A DNA stretch of 40,201 bases, from positions 2,194,368 to 2,234,568 of the forward strand of contig BFEA01000190.1 of the NCBI GenBank assembly GCA_003427395.1. The letters run 5' to 3'. The stretch is from Chara braunii. Its lineage: Eukaryota > Streptophyta > Charophyceae > Charales > Characeae. Positions 38,600 through 40,201 of this stretch are shown here, piece by piece. How positions within the stretch are numbered: position 1 is the stretch's first letter; each line of letters opens with the position of its first letter. The translations under genes and the position numbers were made by a program. The notes below the pieces were generated by a model. The model worked only from the letters and a program-made list of their open reading frames with translations. It was not told the DNA's origin and did not search any database.

Positions 38600-38730
38600 A
38601 CCATTGATAGTCCGAGGACGTCAGACTATCTGGATGTACCTCAGGTGAAGTACCGTCAAAGTACATCCGAGGACAGTCGGGCGTTCCCATAGTCTGGCGC
38701 TCTTGCCTCCAGACCATTGATAGTCCGACG
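38600..38730. repeat. repeat unit with direct and inverted copies
   Basis: ACCATTGATAGTCCGA is present at 38601 and 38713. GGATGTACCTC and GTACATCCGAGGAC lie between as an imperfect inverted pair, giving a compact foldback. Confidence 0.65.
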
Positions 38731-39972
38731 TCGTGGGGACGCAAAAATGTATAGAAATATTGGATTGTTTTGGGAAGTGTGAGGAACAAGCCCTCAAGGG
38801 GCCCTATCAGACATCACATGATCTGGGCTAAGGCCCCAAGCAAGCCGAGGGCCCGCCCTCAGTGAAGGCGGGCCTGAATATTCTTCAGAGGCAAAATTCG
38901 ACATTTCCATATGTGGGTATTCAGGCTCTCGCAGCACGCCAGTTGGTTGGATGGACGCGTGAGCCTCACAAAACTGCCTCATACAGTTGGCGCAGGCCTT
39001 GACAGTTGCGCCTGGGCACATACACACAGAGCTAGGCTTATACATTGGGAAGCAGGCCATCGGCCTTTGCAAAAGCAATACTGCCGACGCACCTCCCTGG
39101 GAGCCCTGCACAGATGCAGCAAACAGCCCAAGTCCGGAGACTCAGGCAGTGCCCAACTGTAACGGGCCCAGGCCCTCAACTGTAGTCTCGGGCCTGGGCC
39201 AGGGTCTGAGGCGCAACCAGAAGCTACTGGAAGCTTCCAGCCAGGCCACACGCAGCATCCAGGAGGCTGCCACTTCCACAAAAGGAGTAGGGCAGTCCAG
39301 GCCAGGCATTTCTGGCCAGTGCAGGCAATGCGGAAGTGCTGCTGCGCTATCGCTTGATGCTGCACTGCTGCCAAGGGCGCTGACGGGGCGCTTAGTGGTG
39401 AAGTGGGGTGCAGGCGGCCATAGTTGGGCTGCTGGGCGCCAGGGCGTACAGCGGGTGATCTGGTAGTCTTCAGGGAAGGAGGCACAGTGTGGGGTAATCA
39501 AGGTCTGATTGAGGGTGACGAGATATGTACCTGGTGCATGAAGAGAGGTCGGCTATGGAGTTGACAGTCATGTACATTGGTCTTCGAGAGTCGAAGTGAG
39601 CCTGTTGCGTGAACCAGCTGTAGGTAGGATAGTCGGGCAGAGTAGGTTGGGCGCTGGGCGCCAGACAGAGAGGAGCGGCTTTGGATACTGTGTTGGTGTG
39701 GTCTACGGGCTTGAACATTGGCTCATTACTTCATTGTATTGCTCTATATGGATGGTTTCTCGGTGCATTTTGTACTCTCTGCTTGGATACGACTGCAATC
39801 AGACTCAACTCTGGACTTGTTCACAACATGCACACTTGAGAACCGATGGCAAAACTGAACTCTTTCAACTCAAAAAACAACAATGAACTTGTCTTAAACT
39901 CAATCTTAACAGCTGCACAACTTGCAGCTATGGCCGCCGAACACGGTCTCTACCACCAGCCTCACTCTCTCC
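38731..39972. other. GC-rich stretch without a convincing gene
   Basis: GGGCCTG/CAGGCCC motifs recur on both strands. Overlapping plus and minus frames of ~160 codons (38987-39466 and 38979-39485) share the same DNA and neither shows a domain. This pattern is compatible with composition alone. TTCAGGC and GCCTGAA pairs near 38870-38930 suggest small inverted repeats. Confidence 0.4.
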
Positions 39973-40201
39973 NTCACTGTCTCATGCGTGCACGTACAAG
40001 GATCACCCTGAATGTCCCCACTCAGCACAGCCTCACACACTCTGAACACTTGTCTTCACCAACAGCTGGGCGGCTATGGCTGTCGTCGTCTTCGTCCTGC
40101 TGGCTTTGGCCGCCGACATCTACCCCACTGGCCAGCTATGGCCGCTGTCTTCTTCACTGCCCACTTCGTCTCCAGGCACCTGCAGACCTCCATGCACAAG
40201 A
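39973..40201. other. window end: ambiguous base and C-rich sequence
   Basis: One N occurs at 39973. AGCTATGGCCGC-like phrases occur at 39926 and 40132, with a shorter GGCTATGGC at 40072. An ATG at 40076 opens a hydrophobic start (MAVVVFVLLALAADIYP) that remains open to the window edge. It could be a signal-peptide start or chance. Confidence 0.25.

Noticed and set aside
38979-39485. Opposing frames of 159 and 168 codons in GC-rich DNA
   Set aside because: Neither shows a domain or splice context. Mutual overlap in GC-rich sequence explains their length.

Overview
The window is nuclear DNA from a eukaryote of the green lineage, and almost all of it is repeats. The host inference rests on two things. 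The U6 snRNA fragments carry the plant-type 3' end (AAATCGAGAAATGGTCCAAA) and the plant-type CCTTCGGGACATCC 5' loop. The one autonomous-type element present belongs to a retroelement class with permuted domains known from green algae and protists. A streptophyte alga such as Chara is a reasonable guess but is not proven. I see no convincing host protein-coding gene.

The main object is a decayed but structurally complete Penelope-like retroelement (PLE) at 819-6818. It has a 10-bp target-site duplication, two ~560-bp direct terminal repeats (pseudo-LTRs) about 96% identical, and a type I hammerhead ribozyme in each repeat. Its coding part runs in this order: a CCHC zinc-knuckle protein; a coiled coil with SPKK-like motifs and a SAP-like domain; a GIY-YIG endonuclease; and a reverse transcriptase. 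The nuclease lies upstream of the RT, the reverse of canonical Penelope. Diverged ~180-195 bp tandem repeats lie between the RT and the 3' repeat. The copy carries at least three frameshifts and in-frame TGA codons, so it is not autonomous now. Working together, the zinc-knuckle/coiled-coil protein would package RNA, GIY-YIG would nick the target, RT would copy the RNA, and the ribozyme would set transcript ends.

From 6.8 to 19 kb there is a mosaic of snRNA fragments (U6, U2), MITE-like foldback elements, a small truncated SINE with its own target duplication, microsatellites ((GA)n, (CA)n), minisatellites and one 781-bp assembly gap. From 19 to 27 kb there are diverged tandem duplications (100, ~690 and ~785 bp periods) and a poly(A)-tailed SINE. 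From 27.9 to 30.3 kb an AT-rich 2.4-kb segment is bounded by ~65-bp inverted repeats and looks like a non-autonomous DNA transposon. It is followed by three ~155-bp tandem units and a 180-bp MITE.

Positions 32090-33845 are an assembly artefact. A 38-bp Nextera mate-pair junction adapter is followed by an exact 1,715-bp copy of 19341-21055 and then a 3-N gap. The order and orientation are what an untrimmed circularised fragment of ~12.75 kb would give. From 34 to 40 kb there are tRNA-like SINE sequences, tandem U6 copies, a CCACGTCA minisatellite (nine exact bZIP-type sites) and GC-rich sequence without a supported gene.
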